From Orientallactaga sibirica (taxonomy: Eukaryota; Chordata; Mammalia; Rodentia; Dipodidae): 64,000 bases of DNA. Location: assembly GCA_036365145.1 (NCBI GenBank), contig JAEOAD010000001.1:104008001-104072000 (forward strand), read 5' to 3'. Shown piece after piece: positions 1-9,004 of this stretch. Position numbers and translations under genes: made by a program. Positions within the stretch are counted from its first letter, which is position 1, and every line of letters starts with the position of its first letter. The notes beneath the pieces were generated by a model. It was not told the DNA's origin. It was given only the letters and a program-made list of their open reading frames with translations, and made no database searches.

Positions 1-89
1 GTTTTTACCAATGATGCCTGTGGAGATGGCCAATGAAAACAAAATCCAAACCCAGCAGGCAGTGTAGATAGTGTGGCAAGAGTCAAAAG

Positions 90-275
90 CTAACTTCATG
101 TGTATAAATTCCAGCCTGTTCCTTTGCTGGCTATATATGGCTGGAGGTTTTATACCTGCTCCCCACCTGTGAAGAGGGATAAACAGTGCCAACCTGTGGG
201 GTTGTGGCAGCAATTAAATGGGATCATCACTGCCTCAGCTCAGATATATGGTTCAGTAGGTGTTCACCATCTGCA
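90..275 (+). repeat. MIR SINE (ancient)
   Basis: The stretch 'cacctgtgaagagggataaa' followed by 'gttgtggcagcaattaaatg' matches the second half of the mammal-wide MIR core, where tRNA-derived sequence runs into 'tcatctgtaaaatggggata'. It is diverged, as expected of an old element. An apparent 68-codon frame across it has no protein character. Confidence 0.5.
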
Positions 276-1020
276 GAAAATTGCAAGGTCTCTTTTGGAC
301 AGGTAAATAAACACTTTCTCTAAAGGCTGAGCGAAGGGCTTCATTCTCATTCATTCTTTAAAGGCTGAAAGGAAGAGGAACCTTCAAGAAGCTTGCTTCA
401 CTGAGACTGGTTGCTCACTTTTCTGACCTGAATTGGGTTACCCCATGTGCCATGTAGCCTTGAGAAGCCAGTCATCTGTGGCACCATAAATTGATATCTA
501 ATTTGTGTCAAATATGTCAGTGAATTAGCCGAAAGACGGCTAGGCTGTTACTTTGGACACTTGTAGTCTCTCTGGCAGCTAATTTATAAGCTAAATTGAA
601 TCATCAGCACCCAATTAAATTCCTCCTGCATCATGGCACAAAACGCTCACTTTTATTTTCTACATGAAGGAAGGGAAATGGGGAGGAAGAGAGCACCATT
701 ACATTCTCACCCATGTATTTCCTTGAAATTGGGATGTTTCGCTCTAAAATCCATCTAGGTTCCTGAGCTTAGGGAAGTAAGGAAATATTAAATTTCCTAG
801 TTTCCTATGTTTTTGTCTCTTTTGCCATAATCTCAGTTGCTCGTTAAACTCCCACTGACTCTATCAAGGTTAAAAAATTTATCTGCACGGATCTCAATAT
901 CCGTTGCAGTCCCCAAGCAGCCATGAGCTAACAGCTTTTTGCAATGAACTTCATCCAGAGACGGGGCTCATCATTTCTGGATAGGATCAGCCAATGAAAT
1001 ATTAAAGTCTTTTCTGTCTC
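276..1020. other. unique sequence, nothing recognised
   Basis: AT-rich single-copy DNA with no reading frame of note, no microsatellite and no repeat that I recognise. Confidence 0.5.
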
Positions 1021-2335
1021 CTCAACAGGCACCACTAGAAATCAGCTGTTCTGTCTTTCTGGGACACAAAGGACTGTTATTGCTCCTGGAAAGACGGTGG
1101 CCAGCTACATAGCCATACCACCCGGCTGCAGCTTCCGAAGTCCTACTGCCTACACTGCTGGTTTTCTGTCCCAAGCCTGCCTGATTCCCCCTATAGTAGG
1201 CAAGACATAGACTGAGGCAGGTTGACAGGACCTCAGCCTATACCACATAACTCTGTTCTCTCTGCCTTCTGATTCATGGCCATCAGCCTATGTGCATCAG
1301 CCTTGTCCTTCAATTGTAAGGTCTGACTGAAGTGTGCCCCAGATCTAAGTAAACCTCTTTCTTTAAAGACTGTGCTTATCACTGTTCTTATAGCTTCCCC
1401 AAACTGTTTTTTTAAATATTTTTTTAAGTTTTTATTTTTATTTATTTACTTATTAGAGAAAGAGAAAGGGGAGAGAGAGACAGAGAGAGAGGGAGAATGG
1501 GCACACCAGGGCCACCAGCCACTGCAAACTCCAGACGCATGCGCCACCATGTGCATCTGGCTTATGTGGGTACTGGGGAATTGAGCCTTGAACCGGGGTC
1601 CTTAGGCTTCACAGGCAAGCGCTTAACCGCTAAGCCATCTCTCCAGCCCCCAAACTGTTTTATAAGGTTGGATTACTTTAATTCAGGACCTGAGTCCAGG
1701 ATGTCAGGGTGAGATCATGTCAGAAAGCACTCTGAGGGAAAAGAGGAAATCAAACAAGAGAGCCCGGCAATCCAAAAGCACTATTGTGCACTAAAGTTCC
1801 GGGGGCGGGGAGAAAAGCCCCACCTGTGTGAAGCATTAAAGACGAACTAGAACTTCATTGATTCTTGGAGTTGGAATTGTTGCAGGTCCAGAGCAAATTT
1901 ATCTTGGGCCCTTAAGTAACCATTTATTGCCCACTTCTGTGTCTTACCTACCATCTTGTGATTATTAGGTAAACCCCTTGGAGTGTTTGGATGGACCCCT
2001 TGCTTCCACAAACCCTAAAGGGAAGAATGTCCTCAGATAGCATCTGAATCCTGGTAGAGACACTCCCCGCTTTCATGTCACCCCCTACCTGATGTTTCCA
2101 CCAATGTTTTTGAAAAGTGTTTTTCATTTATGACTTTCTTTGTTCTCTTATAGCTTGTCTCAAACTGTTTAGCACATTGGGACATGGATTTGAGCGTAAC
2201 CTAAATCTGTACAACTGGGCCATGGTCCTTCATATTTGGCTCCAGAATAAACTCTTATTCTCTTTGAGGTGATGTGAGACCTGTGGTTTCTTTGCATTAT
2301 CACTACTATAGGCAACTTGTACTCAGCTCCTACTG
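1021..2335 (+). mobile_element. possible LTR remnants, interrupted by a SINE
   Basis: Two sub-regions end in LTR-like polyadenylation context: 'agtaaacctctttctttaaa' near 1348 and 'ctccagaataaactcttatt' near 2241. Both contain a similar phrase, 'gttcttatagcttccccaaactg' near 1383 and 'ttctcttatagcttgtctcaaactg' near 2144. This suggests two related LTR fragments of an endogenous retrovirus-like family. No internal gag or pol coding is visible. The class is inferred only from these signatures; boundaries are uncertain. Confidence 0.28.
1411..1650 (-). repeat. DIP-type tRNA-derived SINE, minus strand
   Basis: Reads as the reverse complement of the family: AT-rich tail, GA-rich stretch, 'ccagccactgcaaactccag', 'gcatctggcttatgtgggta', 'taagccatctctccagcccc'. 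It is flanked by the direct repeat AAACTGTTTT (about 1401-1410 and 1652-1661), a target-site duplication from LINE-1-assisted insertion. Confidence 0.92.
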
Positions 2336-2834
2336 GGCAAAGTTCAAGAGATGATGTGGAAACAAGTCAGGGTTGTGCTGTGGGTTAGGAAAGAAGGTGA
2401 AGATTGTACCCATGCAATTCTGTATCTCTCCTTAGTGGTTGAAGGTTGTCTCTGCAGCACCCCATCACCCCTGCCCTAAAGCATTGTGTTTGCCCTATAG
2501 GCCATGAATGCTCCACACCCAAAGAAAACCTTTAGGTATCAAAACCTCAGGATCCCATAAGATATTCTGCTGATATCTCAGTGGGCCGAAAGAACATAGA
2601 CATGTACCAACAGTCTACAATAAACACATTCCCCCAGCACAAAATGAACAGTCTAATGTGTCACCTCCACAAGGGGCCAATCACCAAGGAGAGACGGAGT
2701 TGTGGCGGTGGGTACCCCCCTCCAAGAACACCTCCAAGAAAGTAGCACAGATGAATATACTAAACCAAATCGACAGGCCCCAAAGCCCCGGTGGTGGGAT
2801 GGAGTTTGTCTGTTGTGATTGAACAACTTCTATG
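2336..2834. other. unique sequence, nothing recognised
   Basis: No repeat, reading frame or motif that I can support. Confidence 0.45.
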
Positions 2835-2965
2835 ACAGGCTGAGCATTGCACAGACCTCATTCTCACAGTGACCTTGTGAAGAAGACATGGGTGTTCTCC
2901 TGTTAAAGATGAAATGTCTCAAGTTCGGAAAATTTATCTAAGGTATCAAAAGTTACACAGTAACT
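2835..2965 (-). repeat. MIR SINE remnant, minus strand
   Basis: 'cctcattctcacagtgacct', then 'gttaaagatgaaatgtctca' and 'ggtatcaaaagttacacag', follow the antisense MIR layout (ordered as 'tcctcacaacaacc', 'cagatgaggaaactgag', 'aggtcacacagc'). Diverged and short. Confidence 0.5.
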
Positions 2966-3770
2966 TTTCATGAAAATGGTCATATGCCCTTCCAGGGCTG
3001 TCCTTTGCTGGGCTGTGTGATTCTTGATTCTCCTAATGTAGGGCCAGCCTACCGAGGAGAACGAACAAATAACCTACTGTCTGCAGGGTTTTAAGGACTT
3101 TGGAAAGAGTGCCTTCCCCCTCCCTGCCTCACACATATCGCCACAACACACCAGCTAAATGTCTCCCTTCCTTGACTGGAACTGACACCCGCTATCCCGT
3201 ACTCATCAATTCATGCTTTAGGGGCAAGCCGGAAAAGACCACATCATCCTCTCGGGAAGTACAGCAATAAATCCAAAAGACTCTCAGCTAACCTAGGGCA
3301 AGGGCTTATGAATCATCGTTTTATCTCTAGTACCAAGTACAAAGCTTGGTATATTAAAAGGCTTTTAGTATTCATCTTTTGAATAAAGAAATAAACCTTC
3401 GTGTGAATAAATTTTGGCAATGCATAAAGGGCACAGAGGCTAAATAGAAGAGCAGAAAGGAATAAACTGCTTAAGCAAAGAGAACTTAGATTTTACTTTC
3501 TCCAATTTCTAATTCATCCTGTTAACCTAGAAATCTGTACAGAAACCTTCCTTCCATTTCCTTAATCAGTAGAGAGAATGCCATCTTCTCAAAGTCTTCC
3601 TCCTTGTGTTTAAGCAATACGACCCCTTAGCAGGGCTCTTGATTTACCTCTGGACTCCGTACGGAAAGGAAATCAGGTTAGCCATTCTGTGTCCCATTGT
3701 GCACTTAGTTCCAGTTTCAGATTTGTGATGAGATTTACAAATAGAATCTTCAAAACTTATCTCCAGAGTC
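2966..3770. other. unique sequence, nothing recognised
   Basis: Single-copy DNA without coding character. A few AATAAA strings are isolated and have no transcript context. Confidence 0.45.
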
Positions 3771-3912
3771 AGGCCTGGTGGGTCACACCTTTAATCTCAG
3801 CCCTCAGGAGGTCAAGGTAGGAGGATGACCATGAGTGTGAGGTCAACCTGGGCTACAGAGTAAATTCCAAGGGAGCCTGGGTTAGAGTGAAACCATGATT
3901 TAACAAAAGACT
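3771..3912 (+). repeat. B1 SINE (diverged)
   Basis: 7SL-derived B1 order is visible: 'cctggtgggtcacaccttta', 'gaggtcaaggtaggaggatg', 'ggtcaacctgggctacagag', 'gttagagtgaaacc', then a short A-rich end. The many mismatches mark an older copy. Confidence 0.8.
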
Positions 3913-4021
3913 GATCTCCGTTCTAAAGTTGGAGATGGTCAGTACAGGTCATAATTAATATTTGACATTCAAGCACGCACCTGCAATCCTATTAAAGGAA
4001 ACATGAGATCATGATAGCTTT

Positions 4022-4238
4022 AAAAAAAAATTATTTGTTTGCAAGCAGAGAGAGAGAGAGAGAGAAAAGAGAGACAGGCACAGAGAGAATGGGCATTCCA
4101 GGGCCCCCAGCCACTGCAAACAAACTCCAGATGCATGTACCCCTTGTGCATCTGGCTAACATGTGTCCTGGGGAATTGAACCTGGGTCCTTTGGCTTTGC
4201 AGGCAAATGCCTTAACCGCTAAGCCATCTCTCCAGCCC
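4022..4238 (-). repeat. DIP-type SINE, minus strand, with target-site duplication
   Basis: Contains the reverse-complement landmarks 'ccagccactgcaaacaaact', 'gcatctggctaacatgtgtc' and 'taagccatctctccagcccc'. A perfect 12-bp direct repeat CATGATAGCTTT lies at 4010-4021 and 4239-4250, so the insertion is cleanly bounded. Confidence 0.93.
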
Positions 4239-4250
4239 CATGATAGCTTT

Positions 4251-5062
4251 TTATAAGCAGTCAGCCAGGGACAAGGCCCAAGGAGAACAAGAAGATGCTA
4301 CTACCTGTACTGCCCTGGTAAAGCTAGAAATCGCATCTAACACAGTCTCATCCAAGATGGTGACAAACAATTCCTCAGCACCACTTCCTGGAAGGCACTT
4401 CCGGCTTATTCCCCAGCTCTGCACCTGGGCAGGCTGGCCCCTCCGGAGTCAGCCTCTTGAGTCCACAAACAACCAATCAGGTCTTTCTTTCTATTACACA
4501 CCTGAGTCTCGTGCCGAGGTTCACAGTAATTGGATGACTGCCCATAAAAGTGGGCCTGCCATGTGTGTAGTCTGTCTCTTGGCTCTCTTGGTTGCATGCT
4601 CATGGGACCGACTCTCCTGATTCCTGCTTTGGTAAGTTCTTCCCCCTTCCCTGTCAACGGCATCCTTTCCTGCCTTGGTTTTGGAAATATTATCGCTGTG
4701 TTACATGTATGACTTTCTTCGGAGTTCCAACCCTTTACTCTCCGACCCTTAAGTTGTCTTCTTTGTAAAGGCGATGGACTCATGCTTTTCATGCTTTACT
4801 TCCTGTGCGTGCGTGCGCACGTGTGAATGACTACTTCTGAATCATTTGGCCTGGCCTCTCATACCGTGCCCTCCATATGTGTGTGCCTTTTCCAGGGGCT
4901 TCTCCCCTAGAGATTTCCCTAACTCTATTTTCCCATCTCCCTCTGGAGCTGAGCAAGAAGGGGAATTCCCTTCTGACTGTAGTCTTTCTAGTCTTGCTTG
5001 GGATATCAATTCCCCTAAATAAACCTCATAATTCATAATTTAACTTTGTTGAAGCTACTTTT
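4251..5062 (+). mobile_element. candidate solitary LTR of an endogenous retrovirus-like element
   Basis: Moderately GC-rich island-like DNA. It has a CATAAAAG TATA-like box near 4542, pyrimidine-rich text after it, and 'cccctaaataaacctcataa' near 5013 as a polyadenylation context. Such a promoter-then-polyA arrangement over about 0.8 kb is typical of a solo LTR. No second LTR or internal coding region is seen. Frames of 126 codons (4240-4620, plus) and 128 codons (4406-4792, minus) overlap each other and match no family I know. The class is inference. Confidence 0.33.
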
Positions 5063-5079
5063 TCTCAATTATTTATTAA

Positions 5080-5187
5080 ATAAGAATTAAATCGGTGTTA
5101 ACTATTTAATAGTTATTAAATAAGAATTAAACATAAAATAAGAATTAAATATAAAATAAGAATTAAATATAAAATAAGAATTAAAAG
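5080..5187. repeat. 18-bp AT-rich tandem repeat
   Basis: Unit ATAAGAATTAAATATAAA is repeated head to tail at about 5120, 5138, 5156 and 5174 (last copy partial), with an outlying copy at 5080. It sits just downstream of the candidate LTR. Confidence 0.85.
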
Positions 5188-5224
5188 TTGGGATTGAAAG
5201 GCCTTCCCCTAAGTCCTGAATCCC

Positions 5225-5325
5225 AAAATCCCACAACACTATCATTTGGAAGGCTGAGGTAGGATAGCAAGTTCAAGTTAGTCTGGTCAACAGAGCAAGA
5301 CCTGTTTCAAAGGAAGCAACAGTAA
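5225..5325 (+). repeat. B1-like SINE remnant
   Basis: 'atttggaaggctgaggtagg', 'agcaagttcaagttagtctg' and 'gagcaagacctgtttcaaag' follow the B1 order but are heavily diverged and 5' truncated. Confidence 0.5.
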
Positions 5326-5711
5326 TGATCATATATGATATTCCAGAAAGACAGACATCAAGTCCTATGCCCTGCCTGCATTGCAGAGAACAGGTTTCGG
5401 TGGACTTTCTACACCTGCATCAGAAGACTCTTCTGTAACAGGAACTTGAAGCCTGAATTGGTCTTTTTGGTGAAATCTTTCAGGGATATTCCAGGGATAA
5501 TCAATAGTTCCAAGTTCTTACCTAACAGATTTGTCTCTGTTTCTTCTTTATGACCCCAAACCTCAGAAGCCTCAAAACCACTTAGGGGTCCGTTCTTGGC
5601 CCTAGTAAAATACCTAGTAAAGTAAAATAAGTTTACAAATTAAGAAACCAAACCAACAAATGGCAAAGTAGGATTTCAACTTGGTAATTGGAACTCTGAA
5701 TTGTGACTTTC
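5326..5711. other. unique sequence, nothing recognised
   Basis: A 72-codon frame (5335-5553, plus) exists but resembles no known family and has no splice or retrocopy context. Confidence 0.45.
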
Positions 5712-5822
5712 ATTTGTTTGTTTTGTTCTGTTTTTGAGGCATAGTCTCATTAAGCAGCCCAGGCTGACCTCAAACTATTCCTAAGTGCTGGGATTATAGA
5801 TGTGAGCCACCACATCCAGGTA
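5712..5822 (-). repeat. proto-B1-type SINE, minus strand
   Basis: 'tttttgaggcatagtctcat', 'agcccaggctgacctcaaac' and 'aagtgctgggattatagatg' are the antisense hallmarks of 7SL-derived SINEs. It is short and diverged, with a CAACAA-rich flank at 5823-5850. Confidence 0.75.
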
Positions 5823-6361
5823 ACAACAACATCATCAACAACAACAACAAAAGGGTGTCTTATAACACCAAACTAATAGGGAGTTTTAAATGGGAATTAT
5901 TTCAAATAAAATCAAGGGATAACATACAGATACAAAAACCTGCATATCAAAAATGTATAGGTTGATTTCAGACCAGTTAATGTTATAACTGATGTAAAGT
6001 AGCTGAAGCATGTGTGTGCATTTGTGTGCATGCACACACCCACACTCATACACACCAGGAAGGCTGAAGTTATTTTTTTTTTTTTTTTTTAATGTCAGAC
6101 TAACCTCTTTCATAGAAAGGAAATCAAATGCATCTAAACCCAACACCATTCATTTGCATTTCTATGATAGGAAATGTTTGATCATTTGCATTCCCATTAA
6201 GTCTCCATAGGGTTAGTTCTGTCTCTTCAGAATAAAGAAGAGTGAATATTTGCAAACTAAGCAAATGCAAAAAGAGGGGCCACAGAAGGTGCCCCTATAA
6301 TCAGGCAATCAGATAAGCCTGGGAGAATTCTCAATACAACACTTAGGTTCCATCAAAAAGA
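5823..6361. other. mostly unique, with CA-rich and poly-T patches
   Basis: Contains an irregular TG/CA patch (6009-6056) and a T run near 6072-6090. No other feature was recognised. Confidence 0.45.
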
Positions 6362-6725
6362 CACTGGAGAGCAGGAGAGATGGCTTTGTGGTTAAGACAC
6401 TTGCTTGCAAAGGACCCAGGTTCAACTCCGCAGTACCCATGTAAGCCAGATTCACAAGGTGGTACATGTGTCTGAAGTTCATTTGCAGCGGCTAGAGGTC
6501 CTCGCACACCCATTCTCTCTCTCTCTCTTTTAAGGTAGAGTTTCACTCTATTCCAGGCTGACCTGGAATTCACTGTGTAGTCTCAGGGTGGCCTTGAACT
6601 CACAGTGATTCTCCTGCCTCTGCCTCCCAAGTGCTGGGATTAAAGGCATGCACCACCATGCCTTTCTTTATCTCTCTCTCTCTCTCTCTCTTTCTCAAAG
6701 AAGTAAATAAATAAATAAATAAATA
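6362..6725 (+). repeat. DIP-type SINE split by a B1
   Basis: Head 'gagatggctttgtggttaag', B-box text 'ggttcaactccgcagtaccc', body 'gtaagccagattcacaaggt', then a CT-rich tract. The tract is interrupted at about 6529-6665 by an antisense B1, resumes as (CT)n at 6670 and ends in (AAAT)n near 6700-6725. The SINE is therefore older than the B1. Confidence 0.9.
6529..6665 (-). repeat. B1 SINE, minus strand, inside a DIP SINE
   Basis: 'aaggtagagtttcactctat', 'aggctgacctggaattcact' and 'aagtgctgggattaaaggca' identify a nearly full antisense B1 inserted in the CT tract of the host SINE. Confidence 0.92.
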
Positions 6726-6845
6726 ACATAATTTTGAAAAAAGACACTGAGTAACCTTTTTCACATTTAATAATGTCAGAATTTTTCCTGGTGGTAGCAG
6801 GACATGGGATGAGACACTCATAAAGGGCTTTTAAAAGTAGAATCA

Positions 6846-7084
6846 GGGCTGGAGAGATGGTTTAACGGTTAAGGCGCCTGCCTGCTAAGCATAAGAATAC
6901 TGGTTCCAACTCCAGGTCCCATGTTTAGCCAGATGCAAAGTGATGAAAGGGCGCAATGCTGCACTTGACCACAAGGGGGCGCACACATCTGGAGTTCGTT
7001 CGCAGTGGCTGAGAGGCTGCTGGCGTGCCCATTCTCTGTCTTCCTCTCCCTCTCTGTGTCTCTCTCAAAAAAAAAAAAAAAAAA
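6846..7084 (+). repeat. DIP-type SINE, medium variant with extra internal block
   Basis: Head 'gggctggagagatggtttaa' and end 'ctgtgtctctctc' plus poly-A are family-typical. Between 'gccagatgcaaagtgatg' and 'cacatctggagttcg' it carries a block absent from the ordinary variant: 'aagggcgcaatgctgcactt' then 'gaccacaagggggcgc'. The same block is found in the copies at 49147 and 50398. Confidence 0.92.
6966..6984 (+). promoter_or_regulatory. CTCF-like motif inside a SINE
   Basis: TGACCACAAGGGGGCGCAC matches the vertebrate CTCF core CCASYAGRKGGCRS at 13 of 14 positions; only the A in the Y position differs. The internal CpG is intact. Occupancy cannot be seen from sequence. Confidence 0.55.
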
Positions 7085-7153
7085 GTAGAACCATTACATA
7101 GTGACCTGGGCTAGAGGTAGACCATACCTCAAAAACAAATAAAAATAGAACCT

Positions 7154-7342
7154 GGGCTGGAGGGATAGATTAATGGTTAAGGTTATTTATCTGTGAAACC
7201 AATGGACCCAGGTTCAATTCCGCAGGATCCAAGTAAGCCAGATGCACAAGGTGGTGCATGCATCTGGAGTTTGTTTGCGGCAGCTGAAGGCCCTGGTACA
7301 CCCATGGTATCTCTCTCTCTCAAATAAATACATATTTTTTAA
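7154..7342 (+). repeat. DIP-type SINE, ordinary variant
   Basis: 'gggctggagggatagattaa', 'ccaggttcaattccgcagga' and 'gtaagccagatgcacaaggt', followed by (CT)n and AAATAAATA. It is the third tandemly placed plus-strand copy in 1 kb. Confidence 0.9.
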
Positions 7343-7675
7343 AGTAGACCCTATCTATAAGCCTTCCCAGTCTTTTCCTCAACCTGTGTTATTTCCTACC
7401 TTAAACTGAGAATCGGCATTCCATCCCATCCCAGGGCCCAGTCTAGGGTTCCACACTTACATGGGAGAGAAGACCTCTGGGAACTAGGGAAGGTCAAACC
7501 ACAGCAATAGTGGTCAATGTCATCACCTAGGAAGAGCTCCTGCCATTGGTTAATCACTCAGACAGAAAGGGAATAAGCCACCTCACCAAGCAGCGTGGCT
7601 CGCTGGTGATCTTTTCACAGAAGAAGAACTCAGAGAAGGAAAAGTAACTTTGAAATATTTGTCAAAAGTTCTGTT
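7343..7675. other. unique sequence, nothing recognised
   Basis: No repeat or coding signal. Confidence 0.4.
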
Positions 7676-7834
7676 CGCACCGTGCATAGTGGTACATGCC
7701 TTTAATCCCAGCAGTTGGGAGGCAGCGGTAGGAGGATCACCGAGAGTTCGAGGCTACCCTGAGACTACATAGTGAGTTCCAGGTCAGCCTTGGCTAGAGT
7801 GAGACCCTACCTTGAAAAACAACAACAACAAAAT
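7676..7834 (+). repeat. B1 SINE
   Basis: 'ggtacatgcctttaatccca', 'gaggctaccctgagactaca', 'ccaggtcagccttggctaga' and 'gagaccctaccttg', with a CAACAACAA tail. Confidence 0.93.
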
Positions 7835-8045
7835 TCTGTTCTCATTGCCTTTCCTGTATACTAAGACCAAACATGCGTGAACCACTCAAAGTATTCCTCA
7901 GTAGAGGAGGCATGGTGGAAAGTACCAACAGAGGCTATTTGAGATAGAACTAAATCATTGCATTGTTCCCTTGAGGACACGGTTGCTTAAATGCATTCTA
8001 GTGGTTGGTTTAAAGGAGACATAAAATGGCACAGGGAAGACTCAA

Positions 8046-8398
8046 GATTGTAGGGTGCTGTAGTTGCCCTCACGTTGCTGGGACAAACCACCTGACTGAA
8101 AGCAGCTGATGGGAGGAAAGGGTTTATTATGGATAACAGTCATGAGGGGAAACATCATCATGGCAGAGCACAGGCGAGCCCTCATGTATTGCCACAGCAG
8201 AAGGTAGAAAGCAGCAATGGTAAGCTCAGCTCTGGCAAGAGAGAGGCCGGGCTATAACTCCATGAAGCCAACCCTCAGCAACATTCCTCCTCCAGCCAGG
8301 CTCCAGCACACAAATTGCTACCAGCTGGGGACCAAGTATTCAAAACACATGAGGCTATGGGGAACTTCTCCTTGAAACCATCACATGGAGGTAAGACA
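8046..8398 (-). mobile_element. MaLR-type solo LTR, minus strand
   Basis: In reverse complement it starts near 'tgatggtttcaaggagaagt', passes 'catgtgttttgaatacttgg' and ends 'ccataataaaccctttcctc', 'gtcaggtggtttgtcccagc'. This is the standard order of rodent MaLR (ORR1/MT-like) LTRs, with the AATAAA and downstream GT-rich region. No internal sequence is attached. Confidence 0.7.
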
Positions 8399-8798
8399 AT
8401 CATGCTGAGTATACAAGGATAATAGTACTAGCAAAGTCAGGAGACTCAGGATTGGGGAATAGCCCTCCTATGCTGGGGAAACGCTCTCACAGCTAGAAAT
8501 AGTAACATCACAGCAACTTTAATTAGTCTCCCTGGGCCCTGGTGTTGGTCTGGAAGAACAAAGCTAATTCTCCTCTCTCCCCTAGACTTCCTGCAGATGG
8601 TTGCATACATCTTGTCCACTGCAAGGGCTGGCTTGCGAGAGGATGCATGGTGTTCTACTAACATGAATAATTGGATGGTGGGGAAAAAAAAAGAAAGTTT
8701 TGAAGGATATATCCTGACTCAAAAAGTAGGTTTACTAGTCCACGTAGAACAAGGTAGAAAGTGAGGCTATTATGAATACTAGACAATATACAAAACTA
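8399..8798. other. unique sequence, nothing recognised
   Basis: A 72-codon minus frame at 8446-8664 has no family resemblance. Confidence 0.4.
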
Positions 8799-9004
8799 TT
8801 TTTAAACAATTTATTTTTATTTATTTATTTGAGAGAGAGAAAGAGAGTGAGAATGGTTATGCCAGGGCCTCCAGCTGCTGCAGACAGACTCCAGACACAT
8901 TCACCACCTTGTGCATCTGGCTTGTGTGGGTCCTGAGGAACTGAATCTGCATCCTTTGGCTTTGCAGGAAAAGATCTTAACCGCTAAACCATCTCTCCAG
9001 CTCA
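8799..9004 (-). repeat. DIP-type SINE, minus strand
   Basis: 'ttatttatttgagagagaga', 'gccagggcctccagctgctg', 'gcatctggcttgtgtgggtc' and 'aaaccatctctccagctcag'. Imperfect flanking direct repeat around 'acaaaact'. Confidence 0.9.

Noticed and set aside
4240..4792. Opposed 126- and 128-codon frames
   Set aside because: They overlap on opposite strands, match no protein family that I know and lie in a candidate LTR and SINE edge. Chance frames in GC-richer DNA are the simpler reading.
5080..5187. Possible CRISPR-like array of 18-bp units
   Set aside because: Units are contiguous with no spacers, AT-rich, and the DNA is mammalian; it is an ordinary minisatellite.
6016..6056. TG/CA-rich patch as a regulatory Z-DNA site
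   Set aside because: Short and irregular, with no supporting context.
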